Assembly (NCBI RefSeq): GCF_006715085.1
Contig: NZ_VFMM01000001.1
Span: 3,410,001 to 3,474,000, forward strand
Reading direction: 5' to 3'
Source of the DNA: Kribbella jejuensis
GTDB taxonomy: Bacteria; Actinomycetota; Actinomycetes; Propionibacteriales; Kribbellaceae
DNA length: 64,000 bases
The notes under the pieces are model-generated. The model did no database searches, was not told where the DNA came from, and worked only from the letters and a program-made list of their open reading frames with translations. Position 1 is the first letter of the stretch, and each line of letters starts with the position of its first letter. Both the position numbers and the translations under genes were made by a program. Shown here one piece after another: positions 45,774 to 56,433 of this stretch.

Positions 45774-47683
45774 CGGTTCGTGCTCCATCGGGTGCGCGCG
45801 GAGTGGATCGGGTTGGCGTCGGACACGTAGTCGTCGAAGCGGTAGCCGGCGATCTTCGCGATCTCGAGCAGAGCGGCGGCGTGCTCCTGGTTCTCGCAGT
45901 TCCCCAGTCGCTCGCGCCCCTGCTCGACGATCCGCTCGTACGACTCGGCGTCGCGCACCGAGATCACCAGCGGGAACCCGAACCGGTCCTCGTACGCCGA
46001 CGTGATCGCGGTCAGCTCGTCGCGCTCCGGATCACCCAGGAACGTGAGCCCCTTGTCGGACTGGTCCCGCAGCGAGGCCTCGCCGCTCAGCCCGTCCGCG
46101 ACGAACTGCGAACCGAGCTGCGGGTACGCGCGGATCAGCTCGAGCTGCTCGTCCTTCGAGCCGGAGAACAACGCCTCCTGGAAGGACCGCCGCAGCGCGT
46201 GCGTGTCGGCGTACGGCCGCATCTCCCAGGCCCGCTCGACCGCCCACCGCGGACCCTGGAACAGACCGCCGAACGTCTCGACGAACTCCTCCCGCGTCAT
46301 CTGGTTGACCTGGTCGAGCCGGACCGAGTCGCCGGGCTGGCCCGCGACCGCCGGGCCGAAGTTCTTGCCGACGTGATGGAACAGGATGTTCAGGAAGATC
46401 GCGGTCAGGCTGCCGAGCGTGATGCCGCTGCCGAAGATGATCTCGGCCCAGTGCGGTACCGCCTGCGACACCTGGGGCTGCGCGGTCACGTACATCGCCA
46501 GCCCGACGCTGGTCGCGACGATCACCACGTTCCGGTGGTCGTGGAAGTCCACTTTGGCCAGTGTCTGGAACCCGACCACGGCCACCGTCGCGAACATCGC
46601 CAGCGCCGCGCCGCCGAGCACCGGGTGCGGTACGCCGGCCACGATCGCGCCGGCCTTCGGCAGCAGCCCGATCAGGATCATGATCGCCCCGGCCGTCGCC
46701 ACCACCCAGCGGCTGCGGATCCGGGTCAGCCGGACCAGGCCGACGTTCTCCGCGAAGCAGGTGTACGGGAACGAGTTGAAGACGCCGCCGATCGTGGTCG
46801 CCAGGCCGTCGGCGCGCAGCGCCCGGGCGATGTCGTCGCGGCCGATCCGCTTCTCGACGATCTCACCGGTCGCGAACACGTCACCGGTGGTCTCGACGGC
46901 GGTGATCAGCATGACCACGATCATCGAGATGATCGCGGCGACCGAGAACTTCGGCCAGCCGAAGTAGAACGGCTGCGTCACGCCGACCCAGGCCGCGTCG
47001 TGCACAGCCCCGAAGTGCGCATCGCCGAACGCCCAGGCGACCAGCGTCCCGACCACCAGACCGACCAGCACCGCGATGGTTGCCATGAACCCCTTGAACA
47101 CGCGCTGGATCAGCACGATCAGCGCCAGCGTGCCGAGCGCGTACGCCATGTTCTTTCCGCTGGTCGGTGCCGCCGTCGGTCCCGCCCCGCCGACCGCGTC
47201 CCCGGCCGCGACCGGCAGCAGCGCCAGACCGATGATCGTGATCACCGAGCCGGTCACCACCGGCGGGAAGAACCGGATCAGCTTGCTGAAATACGGCGCG
47301 ATGAAGAAGGTGGCCAGCCCGGCGACCAGCACCGAGCCGTAGATCACCAGCAGGCCGTTGGTACCGCCACCGGCCGCGAGGCCGATCGCGATCATCGGCG
47401 AGACCGCGGTGAACGTCACGCCTTGCAGCAGCGGTAGCCGGACGCCGACCTTCCAGAACCCGACGGACTGGATGATCGAGGCGATCCCGCAGGTGAAGAG
47501 GTCCGCGTTGATCAGGTGGATCAGCTGCTGGGTGTTCAGCCCGATCGCGCTGGCGAGCAGGATCGGTACGATCACCGCTCCGGCGTAGAACGCGAGCACG
47601 TGCTGGGCGCCGTACACCGCGAGCTTGCCGGGTGGCAGCACCTGGTCGACTGGGTGGCGGCTGGACCGCAGGTTTGCCTTCAT
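45770..47683 (-). CDS. NCS2 purine permease fused to a UraD-like (OHCU decarboxylase) domain
   Basis: 637 residues from ATG 47683 (AGGAGCG upstream). Residues about 15-440 are a nucleobase-ascorbate (NCS2) transporter with QHVLAFYAG, ETTGDVFATGEI and signature ENVGLVRLTR; substrate likely urate or xanthine. Residues about 454-620 are a complete UraD-like helical domain (MTREEFVETFGGLFQ, then YEDRFGFPLVISVR). At the catalytic His position it has Tyr520 (RAYPQLGS; stand-alone UraD has AHPRIG), and Asp540 in SLRDQS replaces the Glu of SRSEQS. Either the activity is altered or lost, or the domain is a cytoplasmic sensor or coupler. First gene of the permease-xdhABC-guaD operon. Confidence 0.9.
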   Translation of the reverse strand: MKANLRSSRHPVDQVLPPGKLAVYGAQHVLAFYAGAVIVPILLASAIGLNTQQLIHLINADLFTCGIASIIQSVGFWKVGVRLPLLQGVTFTAVSPMIAIGLAAGGGTNGLLVIYGSVLVAGLATFFIAPYFSKLIRFFPPVVTGSVITIIGLALLPVAAGDAVGGAGPTAAPTSGKNMAYALGTLALIVLIQRVFKGFMATIAVLVGLVVGTLVAWAFGDAHFGAVHDAAWVGVTQPFYFGWPKFSVAAIISMIVVMLITAVETTGDVFATGEIVEKRIGRDDIARALRADGLATTIGGVFNSFPYTCFAENVGLVRLTRIRSRWVVATAGAIMILIGLLPKAGAIVAGVPHPVLGGAALAMFATVAVVGFQTLAKVDFHDHRNVVIVATSVGLAMYVTAQPQVSQAVPHWAEIIFGSGITLGSLTAIFLNILFHHVGKNFGPAVAGQPGDSVRLDQVNQMTREEFVETFGGLFQGPRWAVERAWEMRPYADTHALRRSFQEALFSGSKDEQLELIRAYPQLGSQFVADGLSGEASLRDQSDKGLTFLGDPERDELTAITSAYEDRFGFPLVISVRDAESYERIVEQGRERLGNCENQEHAAALLEIAKIAGYRFDDYVSDANPIHSARTRWSTNR

Positions 47684-47809
47684 CGGGGACACGCTCCTCG
47701 GGCTGCGTGGGGCGGCGGGGGATTTGACCTGCACCCGAGCATCTGCTCAACAGACTGTGGATTGCACCCGGTGAACCTCCGAAGATGAACACCCGGAGAA
47801 CGGTCCGTT

Positions 47810-47825
47810 TTGTGTGATCACACAA
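47810..47825. promoter_or_regulatory. 16-bp palindrome TTGTGTGATCACACAA
   Basis: Perfect dyad abutting the pucR stop codon and 127 bp upstream of the permease start. It resembles TGTGA-type (CRP/GntR-like) sites. Candidate operator for the permease-xdh operon. Confidence 0.6.
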
Positions 47826-49370
47826 CTACAGCGATTTGAGCGCGAGGAACACGTCCACCCGGTCCTCGAGGCTCGACAGATCGCGTCCGGTCAGTTGCTC
47901 AACGCGTTCGATCCGGTAGCGAACGGTGTTGACGTGCAGGTGCAGCGACTCCGCCGTACGGGTCCACGAACAAGAGCAGGCGAGGAACGCCTGGAGCGTC
48001 ATGAGCAGGTCGGCATGGGTACGCCGGTCGTGGTCGAGGACTGCTCCGAGGACGCGGTTGCTGTACGTACGGCGTACGTCGTCGGGCAGCGTGGCGAGCA
48101 GGAGGACGTGTGAGGCGACCTCGTCCGACGTGACGACCGAGACGGGGGCGCGGGCCGCACCGGCGGCGCGCTGCGCGAACCGTGCCTCCTCCAGGGCGCC
48201 CGCGAGCGCGTCGATCGACGTCTCGCCGCTGATCCCGACCGCGAGATGCGCGCGGTTGAGGCCCGGAGCGAGCCGCCCGAACGCTCGGCGGAGATGCTCC
48301 GGAAGTTCTGGTGTGAACGGCAGGAAACCCACGAGCAGACCGTCCCGGCCGGGCGCGACGACGGCCGGACCGACCGTGAGGGCGACGTCTTCCAGCAAAC
48401 TCAGCGCGACCTCGCTGGGACCGTCGTCGCGCAGGCCGGCGACCGCGACAACCAGCGGACGCTCCGAGTGCGCGCCCGCCTGGCGCAACCGCGCGGCGAC
48501 CTCGGCCTGAGCCGCACCCGACTCCACCAACGCGAGTGCGTCGGCGACCAGCGGCCGGAGCGCCCGCCGCCCCTCGTCGCGCCGGGCCCGATCCAGCGCG
48601 GCGATCGCACACAGTTCGTGCACCGCCTCGACATGGTCGCGACTCCACGTCGTGTAGTCCCCCTCGATCACCAGCACCCAAGCAGTAAGCCGATTCCCGA
48701 ACCCCGACCCGATCGGAAACAGGCTGTACCCCGAACCGCCCACACCGGCCCGGGCGGTGGCGACTGCGGGCATTCGGTCTGTGGTCAGGAATCTGCGGGT
48801 TACTGCGTCGAGGGTGTCGGGGTCCAGTTCGCTGGGGCCAGGGACTACGTGTCGGCCGGTTGCGGTGAGTACTCGGCAGTCGTGGCCGATTTCGGCGGAG
48901 ATTCGGGCTGCGAGCTCGTCGAGGCTGCGCCCGGCGGCGATCGACGACAGCAGTTGCCGTTGCCGGACCAGGCTCGCCGACAACCGGGCCCCGGTCTCGG
49001 CGGATCCGGCGGCCGCGACGTACTCGGTGATGTCCGCGAACGCGATCTCGACCGGTACCTCGATCAGCGTCACCTCGTGCCGTCGGCAAGCCTCGATCAG
49101 GTCGGTCGGTACGTCGCCCAGCTGCGCTTTCCCGGCCAGGATCGTGGTCGCGCCACGGCCCGCCATCGACGCGACGAACACCTCGCTGTCCATCGGCCGG
49201 CGCCGCCAGACGAGCCCGGTCAACACCACCTCGCCGCCGTTCAGGTATCGCCCCGGCTCCAGCAGGTCGGTCGTGACCAGCCGCCCGATCGGCCGGTCCA
49301 GTACGCCGCCCGCCGAGTGCAGCAGGCGCAACCCGAGCTCGGGCGCGTCGAGTAGCTCGGTCAGCAACAC
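47826..49370 (-). CDS. pucR: PucR family purine catabolism regulator
   Basis: 514-residue regulator. An N-terminal PucR domain (about 1-125, including RPIGRLVTTDLLEPGRYLNGG), a central GGDEF-like/CdaR region, and a C-terminal HTH_30 (LHLHVNTVRYRIERVEQLTG). PucR-type proteins sense purine breakdown products and activate uptake and catabolic genes. GTG 49370 has a strong AAAGGAGG with a 6-nt spacer. It lies upstream of and codirectional with the permease operon and divergent from hyi. Confidence 0.93.
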   Translation of the reverse strand: MLLTELLDAPELGLRLLHSAGGVLDRPIGRLVTTDLLEPGRYLNGGEVVLTGLVWRRRPMDSEVFVASMAGRGATTILAGKAQLGDVPTDLIEACRRHEVTLIEVPVEIAFADITEYVAAAGSAETGARLSASLVRQRQLLSSIAAGRSLDELAARISAEIGHDCRVLTATGRHVVPGPSELDPDTLDAVTRRFLTTDRMPAVATARAGVGGSGYSLFPIGSGFGNRLTAWVLVIEGDYTTWSRDHVEAVHELCAIAALDRARRDEGRRALRPLVADALALVESGAAQAEVAARLRQAGAHSERPLVVAVAGLRDDGPSEVALSLLEDVALTVGPAVVAPGRDGLLVGFLPFTPELPEHLRRAFGRLAPGLNRAHLAVGISGETSIDALAGALEEARFAQRAAGAARAPVSVVTSDEVASHVLLLATLPDDVRRTYSNRVLGAVLDHDRRTHADLLMTLQAFLACSCSWTRTAESLHLHVNTVRYRIERVEQLTGRDLSSLEDRVDVFLALKSL

Positions 49371-49496
49371 GGCGTACCTCCTTTAGAGGAACGTACAACG
49401 CGCGCGCCCGCGTGGGACAGCCCCCTTCGAAGACCTGTGGACGCTTGACGCCCCGGACCGGGCAGCTTATGGTCATTTCGCAGAACAGAAATCAAG

Positions 49497-49511
49497 TTCC
49501 ACAATGCGGAA
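49497..49511. promoter_or_regulatory. TTCC-N7-GGAA box before hyi (candidate IclR operator 3)
   Basis: TTCCACAATGCGGAA, 25 bp upstream of the hyi start. Near-identical to 33354-33368 and same pattern as 33280-33294. Suggests control of the glyoxylate operon by the IclR protein at 32484. Confidence 0.65.
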
Positions 49512-49535
49512 ACAGTGCAGGAGTTGGAGACGGAA

Positions 49536-50348
49536 ATGAGTCACCAGTTGCGGTACACCGTGAACTGCTCGTTGCTCTTCACCGAGCTGCCCCTGCTCGA
49601 GCGGCCTGCCGCCGCCAAGCGGGCCGGGTTCAGCGCGGTGGAGTTCTGGTGGCCGTTCGTCGAGGCTGTCCCGCCGGACCGCCAGGTCGAGGCGTTCGTG
49701 AACGCGGTGACCGACGCGGGGGTGCAGTTGACCGGCCTGAACTTCTTCGCCGGCGACATGCCGGGCGGCGACCGCGGCCTGGTGTCGTGGCCGAAGCGCT
49801 CCGGTGAGTTCCGCGACAACATCGACGTCACCGTGGGCATCGGCGAGCGGCTCGGCGCGCAGGGCTTCAACGCCCTGTACGGGAACCGCGTCGACGGCGC
49901 CACCGAGCAGGAGCAGGACGAGCTCGCGGTCGAGAACCTCGGCCTGGCCGCCCGGGCCGCCGCGCGGATCGGCGCGACCGTACTGCTCGAGCCGGTCAGC
50001 GGCGCCCCGCGGTACCCGCTCAAATTCGCGGCCGACGCGCTCGGCGTGATCGACCGCGTCCAGGCAGCGTACGACGTACCGAACCTCGGACTGCTGCTGG
50101 ACCTGTACCACCTCGCCGTCAACGGCGACGACGCCGACCGGGTGATCGCGGACCACACCGACCGGGTCGCGCACGTACAGATCGCCGACGACCCGGGCCG
50201 CAACGAGCCCGGTACCGGCACCCTCCCGCTCGACGCCCAGCTGACCGCCCTCGAGGCGAACGGCTACGCCGGCTGGGTCGGGCTCGAGTACAAGCCGTCC
50301 ACCACCTCAGAAGCAAGCTTCGGCTGGCTGCCGTACGAGCGCCGCTGA
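49536..50348 (+). CDS. hyi: hydroxypyruvate isomerase
   Basis: Interconverts hydroxypyruvate and tartronate semialdehyde, beside glyoxylate carboligase. 270-residue TIM barrel of the xylose-isomerase-like superfamily. [19 protein letters not shown] at the start, [17 protein letters not shown] (metal Glu), LLLDLYHL (metal Asp region) and VGLEYKPS near the end match the Hyi family. ATG 49536 has TTGGAG upstream. First gene of a six-gene operon. Confidence 0.92.
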   Translation: MSHQLRYTVNCSLLFTELPLLERPAAAKRAGFSAVEFWWPFVEAVPPDRQVEAFVNAVTDAGVQLTGLNFFAGDMPGGDRGLVSWPKRSGEFRDNIDVTVGIGERLGAQGFNALYGNRVDGATEQEQDELAVENLGLAARAAARIGATVLLEPVSGAPRYPLKFAADALGVIDRVQAAYDVPNLGLLLDLYHLAVNGDDADRVIADHTDRVAHVQIADDPGRNEPGTGTLPLDAQLTALEANGYAGWVGLEYKPSTTSEASFGWLPYERR

Positions 50349-50362
50349 TCCCCACACTGTCG

Positions 50363-50389
50363 CTCTTTCCTTCCTTCCTTCCCTTCCTT
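50363..50389 (+). repeat. 27-nt pure pyrimidine tract with TTCC repeats
   Basis: CTCTTTCC followed by TTCC-type repeats with no purine for 27 nt, in the 71-bp gap between hyi and glxR. Unusual in this GC-rich, mixed-composition sequence. Confidence 0.8.
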
Positions 50390-50419
50390 GCGGGTCGGGC
50401 ACTTCCAGGAGAACGAACT

Positions 50420-51304
50420 ATGACGAACATCGCCTTCATCGGCCTCGGCATCATGGGCAATCCGATGGCCGTGCACCTGGCCAACGCCGGGCACTCCGTG
50501 ACCGGCGTCGACCACAGCTCCGAGCGCACCGCCGCACTGGTCGAGGCCGGCGGCCGGGCCGTCGGTTCGATCGCCGAGGCGGTCAAGGGCGCCGACGTGA
50601 TCTGCGTGATGGTGCCCGACTCGCCGGACGTCCAGGACGTCCTGGCCGGCGAGAACGGGGTCTTCCAGAACGCCGAGACCGGCGCGCTGATCATCGACTT
50701 CTCCAGCATCCGGCCGGACGTCACCCAGCAGCTCGCCGAGCAGGCTCGCGCGCTCGGGTTCCGGCTGCTCGACGCCCCGGTCTCCGGCGGCGAGGCGGGC
50801 GCGAAGAACGCCGCGCTGTCGATCATGGTCGGCGGCGAGGCGGACGACTTCGCGCAGGCCAAGCCGGTCTTCGACGCGGTCGGCAAGACCGTCGTGCACG
50901 TCGGCCCGAGCGGCTCCGGCCAGACCGTGAAGGCGGCCAACCAGCTGATCGTGGCCGCGAACATCCAGGCGGTCGCGGAGGCGGTCGTGTTCCTGGAGGC
51001 GTACGGCGTCGACACCAAGGCGGCCCTCGAAGTACTGGGTGGCGGCCTGGCGGGTTCGGCCGTACTGAACCAGAAGAAGGAGAACATGCTGTCGCGCTCC
51101 TTCGAGCCCGGATTCCGGATCGACCTGCACCACAAGGACATGGGCATCGTCACCGCGGCCGCGCGCGAAGCGGGTGTCGTCGTACCGCTGGGTGCCCTGG
51201 TGGCGCAGCTGGTCGCGTCCGCCCGTGCGAACGGCGACGGCAAGCTCGACCACTCCGCGCTGCTCCGCGGCGTCGAGCGGCTGTCCGGAAAGGTGAACTC
51301 ATGA
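50420..51304 (+). CDS. glxR: 2-hydroxy-3-oxopropionate (tartronate semialdehyde) reductase
   Basis: NADPH/NADH-dependent reduction of tartronate semialdehyde to D-glycerate. 294 residues of the beta-hydroxyacid dehydrogenase family. N-terminal [20 protein letters not shown], substrate loop [19 protein letters not shown], and the catalytic Lys in [11 protein letters not shown] preceded by VKA. AGGAG lies 7 nt before ATG 50420. Stop overlaps gcl (ATGA). Confidence 0.95.
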   Translation: MTNIAFIGLGIMGNPMAVHLANAGHSVTGVDHSSERTAALVEAGGRAVGSIAEAVKGADVICVMVPDSPDVQDVLAGENGVFQNAETGALIIDFSSIRPDVTQQLAEQARALGFRLLDAPVSGGEAGAKNAALSIMVGGEADDFAQAKPVFDAVGKTVVHVGPSGSGQTVKAANQLIVAANIQAVAEAVVFLEAYGVDTKAALEVLGGGLAGSAVLNQKKENMLSRSFEPGFRIDLHHKDMGIVTAAAREAGVVVPLGALVAQLVASARANGDGKLDHSALLRGVERLSGKVNS

Positions 51305-53070
51305 CGCGGATGCGGGCGGTCGATGCCGCCGTACTGATCCTGGAGAAGGAAGGCGCGACGCAGGCGTTCGGTCTGCCGGGCGCCGCGATCAACCCGTTCT
51401 ACAGCGCGATGCGCGCGCACGGCGGGATCAAGCACGTACTCGCCCGGCACGTCGAGGCCGCGTCGCACATGGCCGAGGGCTACACCCGGGCGAAGGCCGG
51501 CAATATCGGCGTCTGCATCGGTACGTCGGGACCGGCCGGTACCGACATGATCACCGGGTTGTACTCCGCCGCCGCGGACTCGATCCCGATCCTGTGTATC
51601 ACCGGGCAGGCGCCGGTCGCGAAGCTGCACAAGGAAGACTTCCAGGCCGTCGACATCTCCGCGATCGCGAAGCCGGTCGCGAAGTGGGCGGTCACCGTGA
51701 TGGAGGCCGCGCAGGTCCCGGGCACCTTCCAGAAGGCGTTCCAGGTGATGCGCGAAGGCCGTCCGGGTCCGGTGCTGATCGACCTGCCGATCGACGTCCA
51801 GCTGACCGAGATCGACTTCGACATCGACACCTACGAGCCGCTGCCGGTGTCGCGTCCCGCAGCCACCCGCGCGCAGGCCGAGAAGGTGCTGTCGATGCTT
51901 GCGGAGGCCGCTCGGCCGTTGATCGTCGCCGGTGGCGGGATCATCAACGCGGACGCGGCGGACCTGCTCGTCGAGTTTGCGGAGCTCACCGGCATTCCGG
52001 TCGTACCGACGCTGATGGGCTGGGGTGCGATCGCCGACGACCACCCGCTCAGCGCGGGCATGGTCGGTCTGCAGACGTCCCACCGGTACGGCAACGCGAC
52101 ACTGCTGGCGTCGGACCTGGTCCTCGGCATCGGCAACCGGTGGGCGAACCGGCACACCGGTGGCCTGGATGTGTATCGCGGCTCGCGCAAGTTCATTCAC
52201 GTGGACATCGAGCCGACCCAGATCGGGCGGGTGTTCGCACCCGACTACGGCGTCGTGTCGGACGCCCGCGCGGCGCTGGAGGTCTTCGTCGAGGTCGCCC
52301 GGGAGCGGGCGGATTCCATACCAGACCGTACGGTATGGGCCGCGGAGTGCCGCGAGCGTCGTACGACGCTGCAGCGCAAGACGCACTTCGACGCGGTGCC
52401 GATCAAGCCGCAGCGGGTGTACGAGGAGATGAACCGCGCGTTCGGGCCGGACGTCCGGTACGTGTCGACGATCGGGCTGTCGCAGATCCAGGCCGCGCAG
52501 ATGCTGCACGTGTACCGGCCGCGGCACTGGATCAACGCCGGACAGGCCGGTCCGCTCGGCTGGACCGTACCGGCCACGCTCGGGGTCGCGACCGCGGATC
52601 CGGAGAGCACGGTCGTTGCGCTGTCGGGTGACTACGACTTCCAGTTCCTGATCGAGGAGCTCGCGGTCGGGGCGCAGTTCAACATCCCGTACATCCACGT
52701 CGTCGTGAACAACTCCTACCTCGGCCTGATCCGCCAGGCACAGCGGAACTTCGACATGGACTACTGCGTGCAGCTGTCCTTCGAGAACGTCAACAGCCCG
52801 GAGGTCGCGGGGTACGGCGTCGACCACGTCAAGGTCGTCGAAGGCCTCGGCTGCAAGGCGCTGCGGGTGTCCGAGCCGGACGGGATCCTGCCGGCGCTGG
52901 AGCAGGCGAAGAAGCTGATGGTCGAGTACCGGGTGCCGGTCGTCGTCGAGGTCATCCTGGAGCGGGTCACGAACGTCTCGATGGGGGTCGAGATCGACAA
53001 CGTGATCGAGTTCGAGGACCTGGCGATCGCGCCCGAGGACGCGCCCACGGCGCTGGCATTGCTGGACTGA
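51301..53070 (+). CDS. gcl: glyoxylate carboligase (tartronate-semialdehyde synthase)
   Basis: Thiamine-diphosphate enzyme joining two glyoxylates into tartronate semialdehyde and CO2. 589 residues, the Gcl length. N-terminal [15 protein letters not shown]: at the position where most ThDP enzymes have a catalytic Glu, Gcl carries Val or similar, here within [13 protein letters not shown]. The ThDP motif is SGDYDFQF through [12 protein letters not shown]. Overlaps glxR start-stop (ATGA) and glycerate kinase by one base. Confidence 0.96.
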   Translation: MTRMRAVDAAVLILEKEGATQAFGLPGAAINPFYSAMRAHGGIKHVLARHVEAASHMAEGYTRAKAGNIGVCIGTSGPAGTDMITGLYSAAADSIPILCITGQAPVAKLHKEDFQAVDISAIAKPVAKWAVTVMEAAQVPGTFQKAFQVMREGRPGPVLIDLPIDVQLTEIDFDIDTYEPLPVSRPAATRAQAEKVLSMLAEAARPLIVAGGGIINADAADLLVEFAELTGIPVVPTLMGWGAIADDHPLSAGMVGLQTSHRYGNATLLASDLVLGIGNRWANRHTGGLDVYRGSRKFIHVDIEPTQIGRVFAPDYGVVSDARAALEVFVEVARERADSIPDRTVWAAECRERRTTLQRKTHFDAVPIKPQRVYEEMNRAFGPDVRYVSTIGLSQIQAAQMLHVYRPRHWINAGQAGPLGWTVPATLGVATADPESTVVALSGDYDFQFLIEELAVGAQFNIPYIHVVVNNSYLGLIRQAQRNFDMDYCVQLSFENVNSPEVAGYGVDHVKVVEGLGCKALRVSEPDGILPALEQAKKLMVEYRVPVVVEVILERVTNVSMGVEIDNVIEFEDLAIAPEDAPTALALLD

Positions 53071-54290
53071 TGGGCACCGCGTCGTTCGAGGGGTTCGGCC
53101 TGCGGGTCGTCGTTGCCTCGGACAAGTTCAAGGGAACACTGACCAGTGCCGAGGTCGCGGAAGCGGTCGGCGCCGGGGTACAACGAGTCTGCCCCGACGC
53201 CACCGTGATCTCGGTACCGGTAGCCGACGGCGGCGACGGCACCCTGTCCGCCGCCGTCGCCGCCGGCTACACCCCCTTCCCCGTCACCGCCTCCGGCCCC
53301 ACCGGCGAACTCGTCCGCACGTCGTACGCCCGGCGAGGCAAAACAGCGGTAGTAGAACTGGCCGACGTCTCCGGCCTGGTCCGTCTCCCCGGCGGCCGGC
53401 CCGCACCCCTCACGGCAACGTCCTACGGCACAGGAGAAGTAATAGCCGCAGCCGTAGACGCCGGCTGCACGCGCATCATCCTGGGCATCGGCGGAAGCGC
53501 GTCAACGGACGGCGGCCGCGGTCTGATCGAAGCGCTCGGCGGACGGCTTTTCGGTAATAATTCGGCGCTCCGCGACGAAAAACTTCCGAAGACCGGCGGC
53601 AGCCTACCCCTCGCGACCCTCCGGCGACGGCTCGAGGGCGTCCAGATCATGGTCGCGTGCGATGTCGACAACCCACTGACCGGACCTCGCGGAGCAGCAG
53701 CTGTGTACGGCCCGCAGAAGGGTGCTACGCAGGAGCAGGTGCTGCAGTTGGATGCCGCCCTGAGCGAATGGGCCGATCTGGTGGCTCGGGAGACCGGGGC
53801 GGATCTGCGCAACGTGCCGGGCGCGGGGGCGGCTGGTGGGGTTGGTTTTGCGGCGATCGCGCTGCTCGGTGCGGAGCTGCGGCCCGGGATCGACCTGATG
53901 CTGGAGCTGGTTCGGTTCAGCGAGCAGCTCTCCGGTGCGGACCTGGTCGTCACCGGCGAAGGCGCCCTCGACGAACAGACCCTCCACGGCAAAGCGGTAG
54001 CCGGAGTCGCAGCAGCCGTCCGCGCCCTTGCCTCGCCGACACACCGACCGACAAGCGCGGGCGTGACCACGACCCAGTCAGAGGTTCCGGTGGTCGCGGT
54101 GTGCGGGGTCAATCGGTTGTCACCGGAGCAGCTGAAGGAGATCGGCGTCGCGGCAGCGTATGCGCTGACGGATGTCGAACCCGACGTACGGCGCTGCATC
54201 GCCGAACCCCGGCCGTTGCTCGAAGAACTCGGCGAACGGATCGCGGTCGAGCACCTTACGATGACACGAAGGGAGAGAGGGATCGCATGA
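53070..54290 (+). CDS. glycerate kinase
   Basis: Phosphorylates glycerate to 2- or 3-phosphoglycerate, completing the D-glycerate route from glyoxylate. 406 residues, GarK/GlxK family: [20 protein letters not shown] at the N-terminus, [24 protein letters not shown] and [17 protein letters not shown]. The middle (about 178-210) and a Thr/Ser-rich loop near residue 330 are slightly longer than usual. Stop overlaps the allantoinase start. Confidence 0.94.
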   Translation: MGTASFEGFGLRVVVASDKFKGTLTSAEVAEAVGAGVQRVCPDATVISVPVADGGDGTLSAAVAAGYTPFPVTASGPTGELVRTSYARRGKTAVVELADVSGLVRLPGGRPAPLTATSYGTGEVIAAAVDAGCTRIILGIGGSASTDGGRGLIEALGGRLFGNNSALRDEKLPKTGGSLPLATLRRRLEGVQIMVACDVDNPLTGPRGAAAVYGPQKGATQEQVLQLDAALSEWADLVARETGADLRNVPGAGAAGGVGFAAIALLGAELRPGIDLMLELVRFSEQLSGADLVVTGEGALDEQTLHGKAVAGVAAAVRALASPTHRPTSAGVTTTQSEVPVVAVCGVNRLSPEQLKEIGVAAAYALTDVEPDVRRCIAEPRPLLEELGERIAVEHLTMTRRERGIA

Positions 54291-55621
54291 TGGATCTCGT
54301 GCTACGAGCCCGTCGGGTGGTACGCGGCGGTGCGGAGCAGGCGGCTGCGATCGGGATCCGGGACGGGCGGATCGTCGCGATCTCGCCGTACGACGCGGAG
54401 CTCGACGCCGCGACCGAGCTCCACCTCGCCCACGACGAAGTACTCCTGCCAGGGCTCGTCGACTCCCACGTGCACGTCAACGACCCCGGCCGCACCGACT
54501 GGGAAGGCTTCACGTCCGCGACCAAGGCCGCGGCGGCCGGCGGCGTCACCACGATCATCGACATGCCGCTGAACAGCATCCCGCCGACCTGCGACGTCCC
54601 GGCCCTCACACTCAAGCGGAAGACCGCGGAGACCCAGGCATACGTCGACGTCGGCTTCTGGGGCGGCGCGATCCCGGGCAACGTCCCCGAGCTACGCCCG
54701 CTGCACGACGCCGGCGTCTTCGGGTACAAGTGCTTCCTGCTGCACTCCGGCGTCGACGAGTTCCCACCGCTCGACGCGACCCAACTCGAGGCCGCGATGC
54801 GCGAGATCGCGAGCTTCGACGGCCTGCTGATCGTGCACGCCGAGGACGCCCACCGCATCGACGAGGCGACCCAGCCCGACGGCGCCAGCTACGAAGCCTT
54901 CCTCGACTCCCGCCCGCGGACGGCCGAGAACGAGGCCGTGCAGCAGGTCATCGACCTTGCCCGGGAGACGGGCTGCCGCGTCCACATCCTGCACGTCTCC
55001 AGCGCCGAGGTCCTCCCGCTGCTCGCGAAGGCCCGCGCCGACGGCGTCCGGATCAGCGCCGAGACCTGCCCGCACTACCTGACCTTCGACGCGGAGGAGA
55101 TTCCCGACGGCGCCACGCAGTACAAGTGCTGTCCGCCGATCCGTGAGGCCGCGAACCGCGAGCTGCTCTGGGACGGCCTCCGCGACGGCACCATCGATCA
55201 GATCGTGTCCGACCACTCGCCGTCCACGATCGACCTCAAGCATCTGGACACCGGCGACTTCGGCACTGCCTGGGGCGGCATCGCGTCGCTCCAACTCGGC
55301 CTGCCGGCGATCTGGACCGAGGCCCGCCGCCGCGGTTTCACCCTCGTCGACGTGATCCGCTGGATGGCCGAGGCCCCCGCGGACCAGACCGGCCTGAGTA
55401 CGAAGGGCCGGATCGAGCTGGGGTACGACGCCGACCTCTGCGTCCTCGCCCCCGACGAGACCTTCACCGTCAACGCGTACCAGCTCCAGCACAAGAACGC
55501 GATCACGCCGTACGACGGCCGCACGCTGACCGGTGTCGTCCGCGGGACGTGGCTGCACGGCGTACCCGTCGACCTCGCCGCCGACCCGCGCGGTCGCCTG
55601 CTGACCCGAGGAGAACGATGA
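54287..55621 (+). CDS. allB: allantoinase
   Basis: Zinc or iron cyclic amidohydrolase opening allantoin to allantoate. 444 residues. Metal ligands are in [11 protein letters not shown], the carbamylated Lys in [10 protein letters not shown], then [16 protein letters not shown] and the catalytic Asp in SDHSPS. It starts at ATG 54287 (a second ATG follows) within an ATGA overlap with glycerate kinase, and ends in an ATGA overlap with allE. Allantoate-degrading genes are not seen in the window. Confidence 0.96.
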   Translation: MMDLVLRARRVVRGGAEQAAAIGIRDGRIVAISPYDAELDAATELHLAHDEVLLPGLVDSHVHVNDPGRTDWEGFTSATKAAAAGGVTTIIDMPLNSIPPTCDVPALTLKRKTAETQAYVDVGFWGGAIPGNVPELRPLHDAGVFGYKCFLLHSGVDEFPPLDATQLEAAMREIASFDGLLIVHAEDAHRIDEATQPDGASYEAFLDSRPRTAENEAVQQVIDLARETGCRVHILHVSSAEVLPLLAKARADGVRISAETCPHYLTFDAEEIPDGATQYKCCPPIREAANRELLWDGLRDGTIDQIVSDHSPSTIDLKHLDTGDFGTAWGGIASLQLGLPAIWTEARRRGFTLVDVIRWMAEAPADQTGLSTKGRIELGYDADLCVLAPDETFTVNAYQLQHKNAITPYDGRTLTGVVRGTWLHGVPVDLAADPRGRLLTRGER

Positions 55622-56433
55622 CCTTCTATGCCCCGAAGGGTGGTCTGCCCCCGCAGACCGACCTCACCACCGACCGCGCGGTCTTCACCGAGGCGTACGC
55701 CGTACTGCCGCGCGGCACGATGACCGACATCGTCACCAGCCGGCTACCGTTCTGGGACGACACCCGGCTGTGGGTGATCGCGCGGCCGCTGTCCGGGTTC
55801 GCGGAGACGTTCTCGCAGTACATCGTCGAGGTCGCGCCCGGTGGTGGCAGCGACAAGCCGGAGACCGACCCGGCCGCCGAAGCGGTGCTGTTCGTTGTCG
55901 CAGGCAACATTGTGCTGACGGTCGCGGGCGAGAAGCACTCGTTGACCGAGGGTGGGTACGCGTACCTTCCGCCGGGTGGCGACTGGACCGTGCGGAACAC
56001 CAGCGACGCGAACGCCACGTTCCACCTGGTGCGGAAGGCGTACGAGCGGGTCGAGGGGATCGACGTACCATCTGCGCTGGTGACCAACGAGGCCGACGTC
56101 GAGGGCCGGGAGATGCCCGACACCAACGGCGCCTGGCGGACGCAGCGGTTCGTCGATCCGGACGACGTACGGCACGACATGCACGTGAACATCGTGACGT
56201 TCGAGCCGGGCGGGGTGATCCCGTTCCCCGAGACGCACGTGATGGAACACGGCCTGTACGTGCTCGAAGGCAAGGCGATCTACCTGCTGAACAAGGACTG
56301 GGTGGAGGTGCAGGAGGGCGACTTCATGTGGCTGCGCGCCTTCTGCCCGCAGGCCTGCTACGCCGGTGGTCCCGGTCGGTTCCGTTACCTGCTCTACAAG
56401 GACGTCAACCGGCACCCGAAACTCACGCTATGA
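55618..56433 (+). CDS. allE: (S)-ureidoglycine aminohydrolase
   Basis: Manganese bicupin releasing ammonia from S-ureidoglycine to form S-ureidoglycolate. 271 residues with two cupin halves. The second contains [19 protein letters not shown] with metal ligands, and the end [13 protein letters not shown] is typical of AllE/YlbA. ATG 55618 overlaps the allantoinase stop. Its presence implies an allantoate amidohydrolase elsewhere in the genome. Its 3' end overlaps the convergent GNAT by 11 bp. Confidence 0.94.
   Translation: MTFYAPKGGLPPQTDLTTDRAVFTEAYAVLPRGTMTDIVTSRLPFWDDTRLWVIARPLSGFAETFSQYIVEVAPGGGSDKPETDPAAEAVLFVVAGNIVLTVAGEKHSLTEGGYAYLPPGGDWTVRNTSDANATFHLVRKAYERVEGIDVPSALVTNEADVEGREMPDTNGAWRTQRFVDPDDVRHDMHVNIVTFEPGGVIPFPETHVMEHGLYVLEGKAIYLLNKDWVEVQEGDFMWLRAFCPQACYAGGPGRFRYLLYKDVNRHPKLTL

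Noticed and set aside
45743..47437. 564-codon plus-strand frame
   Set aside because: Antisense to the permease-UraD fusion; Asp/Arg/Gln-rich with no domain.
50119..52827. 902-codon minus-strand frame
   Set aside because: Antisense to hyi, glxR and gcl, all of which have family signatures.
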